A DNA stretch of 64,000 nucleotides from Girardinichthys multiradiatus. Lineage: Eukaryota > Chordata > Actinopteri > Cyprinodontiformes > Goodeidae. The position numbers and the translations under genes are program-made. Below the pieces are notes generated by a model. That model was given only the letters and a program-made list of their open reading frames with translations. It was not told the DNA's origin and searched no databases. Location: contig NC_061795.1 in NCBI RefSeq assembly GCF_021462225.1, positions 2,929,001-2,993,000 on the forward strand. The letters are read 5' to 3'. This document shows, piece after piece, positions 26,601 through 38,600 of this stretch (positions within the stretch are counted from its first letter, which is position 1; every line of letters begins with the position of its first letter).

Positions 26601-29600
26601 CACATTCACTAACGCTCTCACAATCATACACCGATACACAGATCGGTAGGCAACTTGAGGTCAAGTGCCTTGCTCAGGGGCATCGACATTGACATATGGC
26701 AGGAGGAAGCTGGAATCAAACCCACTACCTTCTGATTGCAAGACAACTACTCTTCCGACTGAGCCACAGTTGCCTCACCATGCGTCTGCCATGGTCCAGT
26801 TGCTGCTTTGATCCTCCACAAACCTCAATATTGACATAGAAATCCAGCCAGAAGAAGGAACAAGCAACAGGAGTAGAGGTAATTACTCTTTTTGAGTATT
26901 TCCGTGAGGCAGAGAAGTTCTGGTGCACCGGTCCTGGTGCTCAAGGCTGACGATTCCACCACCTTGAAGCGGCCTGCGATGCAACAGTTCCTCTCTGTTT
27001 CCACAGAGCAGACCACCATCTCCACGCCAGGGTCTCCGAAATACATGCCGCACCTCACAGCCTCCCTCGGAGCCCGACACTTCACACCTACACAGGCACG
27101 ACCACAGCCTGCTCCCCAGCTCTAGTGTAGGCTTTTGGTGGATGATCCAGCTTATTTGGCTGTGGAGTCAGTGGCTGAGCCAGATATTTTGTTTGCTGTC
27201 CCGGAGCCTGTTTCACTGCGCCTCAAGGCCTCAGAGCCTGCTCCTCACTGTCTCCCTGCACCAGAGCCTGCGTCATGCTGCCCCCGAGGACCAGTCCCCG
27301 CTTTTGGCCTCAGGCTGCTTTAGTCCCTGAGTTCTCTGAAAAGGGTGTCCAGGTGGACCCTCCCATGCTCCAGTTCAATTCAATTCAGTTTTATTTATAT
27401 AGCGCCAATTCACAACACATGTTGTCTCAAGGCACTTCACAACAGTCAGGTTAATACATTCCAATTAATCCTAACAATTGAACAGTGCAGTCAGAGTTAG
27501 ATTTTTATTCAAATTGGATAAAAGGTTTTTCTATCTAAGGAAACCCAGCAGATTGCATCCAGTCAGTGACTTGCAGCATTCCCTCCTCCTGGATGAGCAT
27601 GTAGAGACAGTGGACAGTCACTGGCGTTGACTTTGCAGCAATCCCTCATACTGAGCATGCATGTAGCGACAGTGGAGAGGAAAAACTCCCTTTTAACAGG
27701 AAGAAACCTCCAGCAGAACCAGGCTCAGTATGAGCGGCCATCTGCCACGACCGACTGGGGGTTAGAGAGAACAGAGCAGAGACACAAAAAGAACACAGAA
27801 GCACTGATCCAGAAGTACTTTCTATGGGAAGGAAAAGTAGATGTTAATGGATGTAGCTCCTTTAGTCGTTTCACCTAGAAAGAAAGAACAGATAAACTCT
27901 GAGCCAGTTTTCAAGGTTAGAATCTGAAAGAGAGCACATATAATTAGTTACAGTAAAAGCTCAGTCAATTTCCATGTCTAGGAGAGAGAAAGGGTTAAAC
28001 ACTAAAAGACAGGGCCATGTGGATCATTGGTAGAGGGTGAGCATTAAGTTGTTGTCAGCAGAAGCTCGGACGATTCCCCTCTCCAGAAAGGTGTCACAGG
28101 TAGACACAGAGCCAGGCCAGGTGTAGCTTCTAGGAAGAGAAAAGAGAGAACAAGGTTAAAAGCTGAAATAACAGTAAATAATGCAAAATTGGAGAGTAGT
28201 GTGAGAATGTAGCGAAGAGGGTGAAAGTGGTCATTATGTCCTCCAGCAGCCTAAACCTATAGCAGCATAACTACACAGATAGTTTCAGTTCAGATTATTT
28301 AGTTAAACGGCGCTTATTTACAACAATGTCGTCTCAAGGAACCTCACAAAGTGTCCCACTGATGGTCATTGTTATACTAAAAACCACAATGATTGGGATA
28401 CCTCTCTCTGTCAGACTGATCACAACCATCAGAAAAGAGAAGGGGTCACACAGGTAGCAGAAATGGAGGGTGTGTTTGCACCTCAACCATAACTGAGCCG
28501 GATTTAGGCTAAACCTGACTCCCCCTTACTCCAACCAACAGGGACGGAGGAAGGCTCCCTCCCTGGTAAACTAAGCCACTTTAACTATAAGCTTTATCAA
28601 AAAGGAAAGAAGACAGAAGTTGTCGTCTTTGGACCCGAGTCTTTGAAAAAGAAACTTAGTCAATCAATTCATGTGGTTGGCTTTAAATTGGCCTCTGGTA
28701 ATAAAGTAAAAAACCTTGGTGTTATTTTTGACCAGGACGTGTCATTTAAATCCCATGTTAAACAGGTTTGTAGGATTTCCTTCTTCTACCGCCGGAAAAA
28801 ATTAGAAGTATCCTGTCCAGGGGTGAACCTGAGAAACTGCTCCATGCATTTGTTACTTAAAGGCTAGACTATTGTAATTCTTTATTATCTGCATGTCCAC
28901 AAAATGCAGTTAAAAGCCTTCATCTTATCCAAAATACTGCAGCAGGAGTTCTGATGAAAATTAAAAAGAGAGACCATACAGGGGTTGGACAATGAAACTG
29001 AAACACCTGTCACTTTAGTGTGGGAGGTTTCATGGCTAAACTGGACCAGCCTGGTAGCCAGTCTTCATTGATTGCACATTGCACCAGTAAGAACAGAGTG
29101 TGAAGGTTCAATTAGCAGGGTAAGAGCACAGGTTTGCTCAAAATATTGAAATGCACACAACATTATGGGTGACATACCAGAGTTCAAAAGAGGATAAATT
29201 GTTGGTGCACGTCTTGCTGGCGCATCTGTGACCAAGACAGCAAGTCTTTGTGATGTATCAAGAGCCACGGTATCCAGGGTAATGTCAGCATACCACCAAG
29301 AAGACGTACCACATCCAACAGGATTAACTGTGGACGCAAGAGGAAGCTGTCTGAAAGGGATGTTCGGGTGCTAACCCGGATTGTATCCAAAAAGACATAA
29401 AACCACGGCTGCCCAAATCATGGCAGAATTAAATGTGCACCTCAACTCTCCTGTTTCCACCAGAACTGTCCGTCAGGAGCTCCACAGGGTCAATATACAC
29501 GGCCGGGCTGCTATAGCCAAACCTTTGGTCACTCATGCCAATGCCAAACGTCGGTTTCAGTGGTGCAAGGAGCGCAAATCTTGGGCTGTGGACAATGTGA

Positions 29601-32600
29601 AACATGTATTGTTCTCTGATGAGTCCACCTTTACTGTTTTCCCCACATCCGGGAGAGTTACGGTGTGGAGAAGCCCCAAAGAAGCGTACCACCCAGACTG
29701 TTGCATGCCCAGAGTGAAGCATGGGGGTGGATCAGTGATGGTTTGGGCTGCCATATCATGGCATTCCCTTGGCCCAATACTTGTGCTAGATGGGCGTGTC
29801 ACTGCCAAGGACTACCGAACCATTCTTGAGGACCATGTGCATCCAATGGTTCAAACATTGTATCCTGAAGGCAATACCGTGTATCAGGATGACAATGCAC
29901 CAATACACACAGCAAGACTGGTGAAAGATTGGTTTGATGAACATGAAAGTGAAGTTGAACATCTCCCATGGGCTGCACAGTCACCAGATCTAAATATTAT
30001 TGAGCCACTTTGGGGTGTTTTGGAAGAGCGAGTCAGGAAACATTTTCCTCCACCAGTATCACGTAGTGACCTGGCCACTATCCTGCAAGAAGAATAGCTT
30101 AAAATCCCTCTGACCTCTGTGCAGAACTTGTATATGTCATTCCCAAGACGAATTGACGCTGTATTGGCCGCAAAAGGAGGCCCTACACAATATTAATAAA
30201 TTATTGTGGTCTAAAACCAGGTGTTTCAGTTTCATTGTCCAACCCCTGTATTTCTCCTATTTTAGCTTCCCTTTATTAGCTCTGTTAAATCCAGAAGATA
30301 ATTTAAAATTATCCTTCTTACATATAAAGCCCTTAATAATCAAGCTTCGTCATACATCAGACATACAATTGTTCCATATGTCCCTAACAGAGCACTTCAT
30401 TCTCAGACTACAGGTTTACTGCTGGTTCCTATAGTTTCAAAAAATAGAATGGGAGGCAGATATTTTAGTTTTCAGGCTCCTCTCCTGTGGAACCAGCTCC
30501 CAGTTTTAGTCCATGAGGCAGATGCCCTGTCAACTTTTAAGATAGGCTTAGAACTTTCCTTTTTGATAAAGCTTATATTTAGAGTGGCTTAGGTTTTCCT
30601 GGCCTATCTTTGTAGTTATGCTGCTATAGGTTTAAGCGGCTTGAGGACATAATGACCACTTTCCATCACTGCTACATTCTCCTACTGCTCTCCAATTTTG
30701 CATCATTTGCTGTTATTTCAGCTTTTAACTGTATTTTATCTCTCTGTTTTTTCTGTTCCTAGAAACTACACCTGGCTAGCTCTGTGTTTTAGCTGTTACA
30801 CCTTCCTGGAAGAGGGCATTGGCTGGGCTACTGCTGCCAACAACTTATTGTTCTCCTTCTATGGATGATACACTTGGCCTTGTCTTTTAGTGTTTAACCC
30901 TGTCTTTCTCCTAGACATACAGGTCCTTCTCAAAAAATTAGCATATTGTGATAAAGTTCATTATTTTCCATAATGTCATGATGAAAATTTAACATTCATA
31001 TATTTCAGATTCATTGCACACTAACTGAAATATTTCAGGTCTTTTATTGTCTTAATACGGATGATTTTGGCATACAGCTCATGAAAACCCAAAATTCCTA
31101 TCTCACAAAATTAGCATATTTCATCCGACCAATAAAAGAAAAGTATTTTTAATACAAAAAACGTCAACCTTCAAATAATCATGTACAGTTATGCACTCAA
31201 TACTTGGTCGGGAATCCTTTTGCAGAAATGACTGCTTCAATGCGGCGCGGCATGGAGGCAATCAGCCTGTGGCACTGCTGAGGTCTTATGGAGGCCCAGG
31301 ATGCTTCGATAGCGGCCTTTAGCTCATCCAGAGTGTTGGGTCTTGAGTCTCTCAACGTTCTCTTCACAATATCCCACAGATTCTCTATGGGGTTCAGGTC
31401 AGGAGAGTTGGCAGGCCAATTGAGCACAGTGATACCATGGTCAGTAAACTATTTACCAGTGGTTTTGGCACTGTGAGCAGGTGCCAGGTCGTGCTGAAAA
31501 ATGAAATCTTCATCTCCATAAAGCTTTTCAGCAGATGGAAGCATGAAGTGCTCCAAAATCTCCTGATAGCTAGCTGCATTGACCCTGCCCTTGATAAAAC
31601 ACAGTGGACCAACACCAGCAGCTGACACGGCACCCCAGACCATCACTGACTGTGGGTACTTGACACTGGACTTCTGGCATTTTGGCATTTCCTTCTCCCC
31701 AGTCTTCCTCCAGACTCTGGTACCTTGATTTCCGAATGACATGCAGAATTTGCTTTCATCCGAAAAAAGTACTTTGGACCACTGAGCAACAGTCCAGTGC
31801 TGCTTCTCTGTAGCCCAGGTCTGGGGAATGCGGCACCTGTAGCCCATTTCCTGCACACGCCTGTGCACTGTGGCTCTGGATGTTTCTACTCCAGACTCAG
31901 TCCACTGCTTCCGCAGGTCCCCCAAGGTCTGGAATCGGCCCTTCTCCACAATCTTCCTCAGGGTCCGGTCACCTCTTCTCGTTGTGCAGCGTTTTCTGCC
32001 ACACTTTTTCCTTCCCACAGACTTCCCACTGAGGTGCCTTGATACAGCACTCTGGGAACAGCCTATTTGTTCAGAAATTTCTTTCTGTGTCTTACCCTCT
32101 TGCTTGAGGGTGTTAATAGTGGCCTTCTGGACAGCAGTCAGGTCGGCAGTCTTACCCATGATTGGGGTTTTGAGTGATGAACCAGGCTGGGAGTTTTAAA
32201 GGCCTCAGGAATCTTTTGCAGGTGTTTAGAGTTAACTCGTTGATTCAGATGATTAGGTTCATAGCTCGTTTAGAGACCCTTTTAATGATATGCTAATTTT
32301 GTGAGATAGGAATTTTGGGTTTTCATGAGCTGTATGCCAAAATCATCTGTATTAAGACAATAAAAGACCTGAAATATTTCAGTTAGTGTGCAATGAATCT
32401 AAAATATATGAATGTAAAATTTTCATCATGACATTATGGAAAATAATGAACTTTATCACAATATGCTAATTTTTTGAGAAGGACCTGTAGGTATTGGCTG
32501 AGCTTTTGCTGTGACTAACTGTATGTGGTCTTTCCTCCTATAGACATGAAAACTGACTCAGAGCTTATCTGCTTAGCAGTGTTTCTCTCCGAGATGAAGC

Positions 32601-35600
32601 CACTAAAGGAGCCATTATTGCATTTAACGTTTTACTTTTCTTTCAGAAAATACTCCTGGATCAGTGCTTCTCTGTTCTTTTGTACATATGCTGTTTTCTT
32701 AAACGCCGAGTCGGTCCTGACAGATGGCAGCTCACACTGAGCCCGGTTCTGCTGGAGGTTTCTTTCTGTTAAAGAGGAGGTTTCCTTTCCACTGTCGCAA
32801 CATGCATGCCCGGTATGAGGGATTGCTGCAAAGTTAACGACAGTGCAAGCGATTGTCCAATGTCACTACACGCTCATCCAGGAGGAGTGAATGCTGCAAG
32901 TCACTGACTTGATGCAACCTGCTGGGTTTCCAATTTGAATAATAAACTAAATCTGAATTCATTGTTTGATAACTGGGATCAATTGGAGTGCATTTACTTG
33001 ACTTGGAATCTTTATGATTTGATTGAACTGACAACCTGTGTTGTGAATTGGCGCTATATAAATAAACTGAATTGAATTGATTTCATCTTTCCAAAGGACA
33101 TGGTATCAACAGCTTTATTGTTTGTCAAGATGCAACTTTGCTAACCTAAGTCATACCACCGTGTTCTTTTGTGAAGGAATTGGGTTTCTTTTAATGGAAC
33201 ATTCAAAAAAGGCATACATCAGTTTTTTTCTGATCAGTATTTCACCTGCTAGTTGAGGCCTTAGATGCCACACTTGAATTTAATTATTTCTCTGTCATGA
33301 TTTGGCTTTGTGAAGGACTCAAATGTAGATATATACTGAGGTGAAGCTGACTACTTTAATAATAAAAATAAACATGAACTTACACAATGGTCTTGCACAG
33401 GGATAACAGACATGAAATGGAACGGGCACGGAATGAGCTGCAGAGCAACAGACATAATAACAGAGAGAAAGAGAGTAACAGAAGAATCCAGCAGTAAACA
33501 GAAAAATGTCAAGGGCTTAAATACTGAGGTAGAGGTGGAAGATGACAAAGAAACAAAATGAGCTAATTAGAGAAAATGTGGAACAGCTATTGTAGAAGGA
33601 AAGCAGGGAAGCTGAGCGGGGAGACTAATTAACATGAGTGGAACTGAACTAACAAAAGCTACTAACCCAAGGGGAAAAGTCTTTCACTGTGGAATCAGTT
33701 GTGTGCTTTTATACAGTTGGCATAAGATCTAAATCATTTCAGAACGCTGACAGGTAGGGATTAAGTATAACTTGGTTTTACAATGTGTAACTGTACTTTA
33801 GATATCCAAATGCATAAATTGGAAGTACATACAATTTTCTGTTAATTTGATCTTTTTTTAAAATGACAACGGCTTCATAATGTCAGCAATCACAATATAA
33901 CTCAAAAGTAACTCTATAGCAGCATTCAATTTGCTGTTACTTAGAAGTGCAAAGATCACATTTTCCCCAGGAGATAACCAAGGTTGGACCTGCCCATGCT
34001 GATCCTGACATATTCTGCTTCTTTCTTATTATAAGAACTATAAAACATTAAAGAGGAACACATTTTTTGAAGGTTCTTTAATAGAATTAATAGTTTGGCA
34101 TCTAACAGAATTACACAAGATGATCCGTCAGCATTTTATTTTTATTTTTAAACAAATGAATGCTTGCTACTACATGCTGTTGATAGATGTTTTTATAGAC
34201 CAAAAATGGTGCGAAATCTTTTGATTAATTTAATTAACAGGAAAAAGGATTTTTTTCAACATAAATATAGGAAATTAATCATTTTTAGTATCTGATCTTC
34301 TGGCCTCTGATCAGTGATCAGAGCAAATCAAGGAAAAATAGTCTGATTCTGACCTCTGGCCCACGAATTGGTTCATCTCTACTGTATTTACTGAACTGCC
34401 TCTGATCCATTTGTCCCAGCATTGGTTTCTACAGTGAAAATAAAACGGACAATGCTCAATGGTATCTAACTTGTTAGTTAATCTTTTTTGGTCAACCGTG
34501 GGCCAAAACCTCTTGATGTCCTTCTCTTCCTCCTCCACAGCTTTCTGATTGAGAGTTCTTTCCTTGTCAGTAGGCAGTAGATCACTTAATGTGCTTAAGA
34601 GCCCCGTTAAATAGCCGTGACTCCTACAGGCCCTATCTTGATGTCCTGCAGGGGCACTGGAGGGGGATTCGGGAGGTTGGAGGAGGTCAGGAATGAGTTT
34701 TGTGGCTTCTGAAGGGAGAAGAGAAAAAGAGACAGGTCGGGAGCTGGGGTGGGGACCAACATGCTACAGGAAGGAAGCATTAATGCAGAGTGTATTTCAC
34801 AGAATTCATCATGGATTACTTACACACACTGAGATTCATATTGATTGTAAAGTATCGTTAGCTGCTTTAAAACTATCCATATAAATAAAGTCAATCAGTT
34901 GGTCAATGGTAATTATTTAATTACTTTAATGTCCAGTTTAAGAGAAAGTAACTGCAGAAACATCTGTAGCAATTTGGGCTGCAAATGTCTCTCTCAACTC
35001 TTGGAAGTGCATCTAGCTATTTCCTGGCCTTTGTTGCCCCGAGGGGAGGAATCCATCACTTGACATTTTTAGTGGGGCCTTTCAATTAATCTATGAAAAC
35101 TGTAAAGCCTTTCTCTCCTTTTTACAGCTCCACAAAAGCAAGTTAATCGCTTAAATAAATGCATCATTTGTTCCAGCACCGGGCTGTCAAAATTCATTAT
35201 CAGTTTACACCCATCCACAGCAGCTGTACTGTCACTGCAACGTAAATGTTGTCTTTGAATTATGGCCTTATTATAGGATTTCAGCAGAACTCGTAAATCA
35301 GCAGACTGTCAGATTTCTCTTTGGAACAAACTTGTGACATGTTTCTTTGATTTGCTTTCACGAAGAGCTACAAGGCCTTACAAAACTGTAGAGACTTTCT
35401 TTAGAATCATTTGGACAGTTTAAATATATCACATAACCTTCTGAACAAATGTACCAAAACCAATAGAACGAGTGAAAGTTTTCACAGATCTTTGCCTGTG
35501 TGGACAAACCTGGCTGTTATTAGATTTCCAATGATAAGCCTGCGCTGTCTATAAAAGTTTCCATATCACTTAAACAGGTTAAAAAAAAGTACAAACTTCT

Positions 35601-38600
35601 CACATTGCTTTTCTGGGTTCTGTTGTGTGCAGTTGGCGAGGCCCAGTTCGGTCTTCAGCCAGCAGAGCAAATGGATCAGATGAGGTGGCAACAAGCTCAG
35701 CAAGAACTGCAGACACAGGTCGCTCTGCCTGACTGGCACTCAGAGAGGTGAGGGGCTTTACGTTGCTGGTAAATATGTGTAGTAGAGTTAAAACACATTC
35801 ACCTTTGTCCCAAGCTAGGAATGTATTGTTTTTTTTTTGTTTTTCAAAATCACTAGTGCTGTACTTATTAGTATCCCTAAACATTTCTCCCAAAAAAATC
35901 TAACTTGTTCAACTTTTTCAAAATATTTCAATTTTTCAACAACTGGATGAGGAGCTACCACTGTCCTACCATGTCTTTCATACTGTATATTTCTGCGCTG
36001 CTGCTACAGCCCCTAATCCACACAGACTGCAAATAACACGAATAAGCAAGAATGGCGAAATTTGAAGGATTTGCGATGATTCTTGGAATTTTGCAAATAT
36101 TCGGGTCTAATCTAACGCCGTAAAATTCTGTTATGACACAAGAATAGTCAAGAATTCAGTACGATTTATAAGAATGTATTTAGAATCACGAAGGAACATT
36201 TGGAATCAGTTAACAAAATGCCAAATACATCTAAGAATCAGGTAGGATTAAACTTGAATTCATTACTATTCTTGGCAGTTCATGGGATTCTCCATCAAGA
36301 TATAATAAAAAGTGATGAGGGACTAGCAGGAGTGAATGTTATTTGAATGACGACTGTTAATATTTAGAAGTTAAAATGTTTTCAAGTGAAGTGAATGCTT
36401 TTGGACATAAAGTAAAAAGAAACCAAATAGAAATGAAATGTTAATTTGTTTTATATTTCTTATTAATTAAAAACACATTATTTTGTTTTTTAACTTTCTT
36501 TTAATATTCTTCTTCTTTCTTTTAGTATATTATTTTCCTAATTTCCTTTATTTTCAAGAGCAGAAGAGAGATCTGGGCAGTTTTAGGGGCTCCAATGGCC
36601 CTGAGCGGTCAAGACACTGCTTCACGAATCTCTGATTGAGTTAAGAAAACATAGGAGTGCCTACAAATCAATTGGGAATCATTCATGCTATCTAAGAAAG
36701 AACTAGGAATTTTTTAAGAATTAACTCAGATATTTTGGATTTGGGAGTTCTGCACTTCCAGATGGCTACAGAATTGCAAGAACCGACTAAGAATAAAATA
36801 CAAATCAGTTACAAATTCAAGACATTTTTACGATTCAACTAAAAATCCTTTGTGTAATTTGTGGTCTGTTTGCAGTAGGGGCTATAGTTGGAACTAGAGA
36901 GAAATCATCGAAGTGATCCGATGAATAATCTAAACTTCTGTTGCTTTTCAGCCTCAGAGGACACTTTTTACCAGAGATAAAGTCATCCATTCTGAGCAGA
37001 GGTAGAGTTCAACTTGTGGTGAGTATTGTTGCATCCTGCCTCCTGTATGCTTGACCAGCACTGATTCTCCTTAGGTTTCTTGGGTCTGAAACAGAGACAA
37101 TCGTTGTGGCTTGTGGAGATAATCCTTGCTTTCAATTTTTCTGTGGTGTTTGAAATCTTGCAAGGAGCATGTCATTAGTTAGATTTTGTATGCTGTTTGC
37201 AGGCTGACCTGGCATATGCAGATCCCCCCAGCACTACAGGACTGTCCTCCAACAACAGTTTGACTGCCCAGCTTGGCAAAGTGAACACTTATTCCTGCAG
37301 AAGCAACTTGACTCATACAAGTTAGTCTTGAACATATTTTTGTCTTTCATGATGTATCAGAGGGAACTCTTAATTATTACTTCAACAGAGATGAATAAAG
37401 TGTTCATTTTAAAGGTGATTTGTTATAAATTTTCCAACCTAGATGCCCTGCCCCACCACTATGATTCCCATCAAAGATTTGAAGGTCTAAATTTGGCAGA
37501 GATTGTCAAAATATATAAATGTTCAGTACCCCCCCAAAAAAAACCCCAATGCTTCCAGGTTAATTTGTTGGGGAGCTCTGGTTTTAAACATTTTAACTTA
37601 AGTGAAACATGAAAGAAAGGAGCAAGAATGAGGTCAAGGGTTTATAGAGCCAATGTTTGACAGTTGTATTGTACACTAAGCAGTCCAAGCTGGCTGCTGT
37701 ATTACGCCGTGCAGATTTCTAGTAATTTACACAAGTTCAACACATGCTATAAATTGTGGCTAGAATTATTAGTATCATCTAAATGCAGAATGCAGAAGAC
37801 TCAAATGTATCTAAGAATAAAACTTTCAGTCAAACCTGTTTTGAGAAGTGATAATCTGACCTGTCTTTGCTCTGAGAGCTTGAGGTAGCCGTTAGACTGG
37901 GAACCAAAAGCTTTCTTTGGCCATAAATAGTGTAATTTCTGTCTTTACAACAACCCAAACACAAACCCGGCAAAAGAAATGGTAGTTAATTAGGATTTCA
38001 GGAAATTTGGTCAATGGGAGCTAAAAATAAGATAAAGAAACACCTAAAAGTGGCAAAAATAAATCAGTTCTTGGTATCCATAGACAAGCTATGAATATTT
38101 TCAAACTGTTATTTTTTTAAGAAAATTAATTTTGAAAAACTATTCATTTCTTTATAAATTATTTTTAAGTCAGGCACATTATAAAATAAGGGGATAAAAA
38201 GTACAGTCAACACAGTTTAAAACTGTTACTTTTCAAAAAGATATGTTTGTTTATTTTTTTTTTAGCAAGATGCACATTAAAATATACCCTGAAGAAGAAA
38301 GATACACAAGAAACAAACAGAAAAAGAAAATGAGGGGATACATTTATTTTTAAAATAATGTCATTAAAAATTTGAACAATATAAACTCAGTCATTGGCCA
38401 TATTAACATTTATAAGCTTATTAACACAGGGCCACAGTTAGTGTATATCTATTCATCACATGTGCACTGACAGGTTTTACATTTTAAACTACTCACCTAC
38501 AGAAAAGATTAGATGAATTTCAGTCTGTAGACCATTTACTGAGCTTTTATCTTGGGACTGTGGGTTGTGTAGAAGCATAAGACATATAGTTAATTAAAAA

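Larger units (their letters stand above)
28609..33085 (+). mobile_element. L2 LINE 3' part, + strand, split by two Tc1 elements
   Basis: There are three separate pieces: 28609-28978, 30251-30917 and 32490-33085. The first encodes KTEVVVFGPESL and NLGVIFDQDVSFKSHVKQVC (RT C-terminal part). The second continues that ORF after the first Tc1 insert. The third is the 3' UTR ending in the tail tggcgctatataaataaact (about 33048). Stops interrupt the ORF. With the minus-strand arm at 27368-28608 it forms an inverted pair with both tails pointing outward. Confidence 0.7.

Noticed and set aside
26700..26777. A tRNA gene on the minus strand
   Set aside because: A- and B-box-like motifs are present, but the cloverleaf is not kept and the block continues into a SINE body.
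29381..30097. 238-codon ORF as a domesticated host gene
   Set aside because: It lies between perfect TA-flanked terminal repeats with stops and a frameshift around it, so it is an ordinary transposase remnant.
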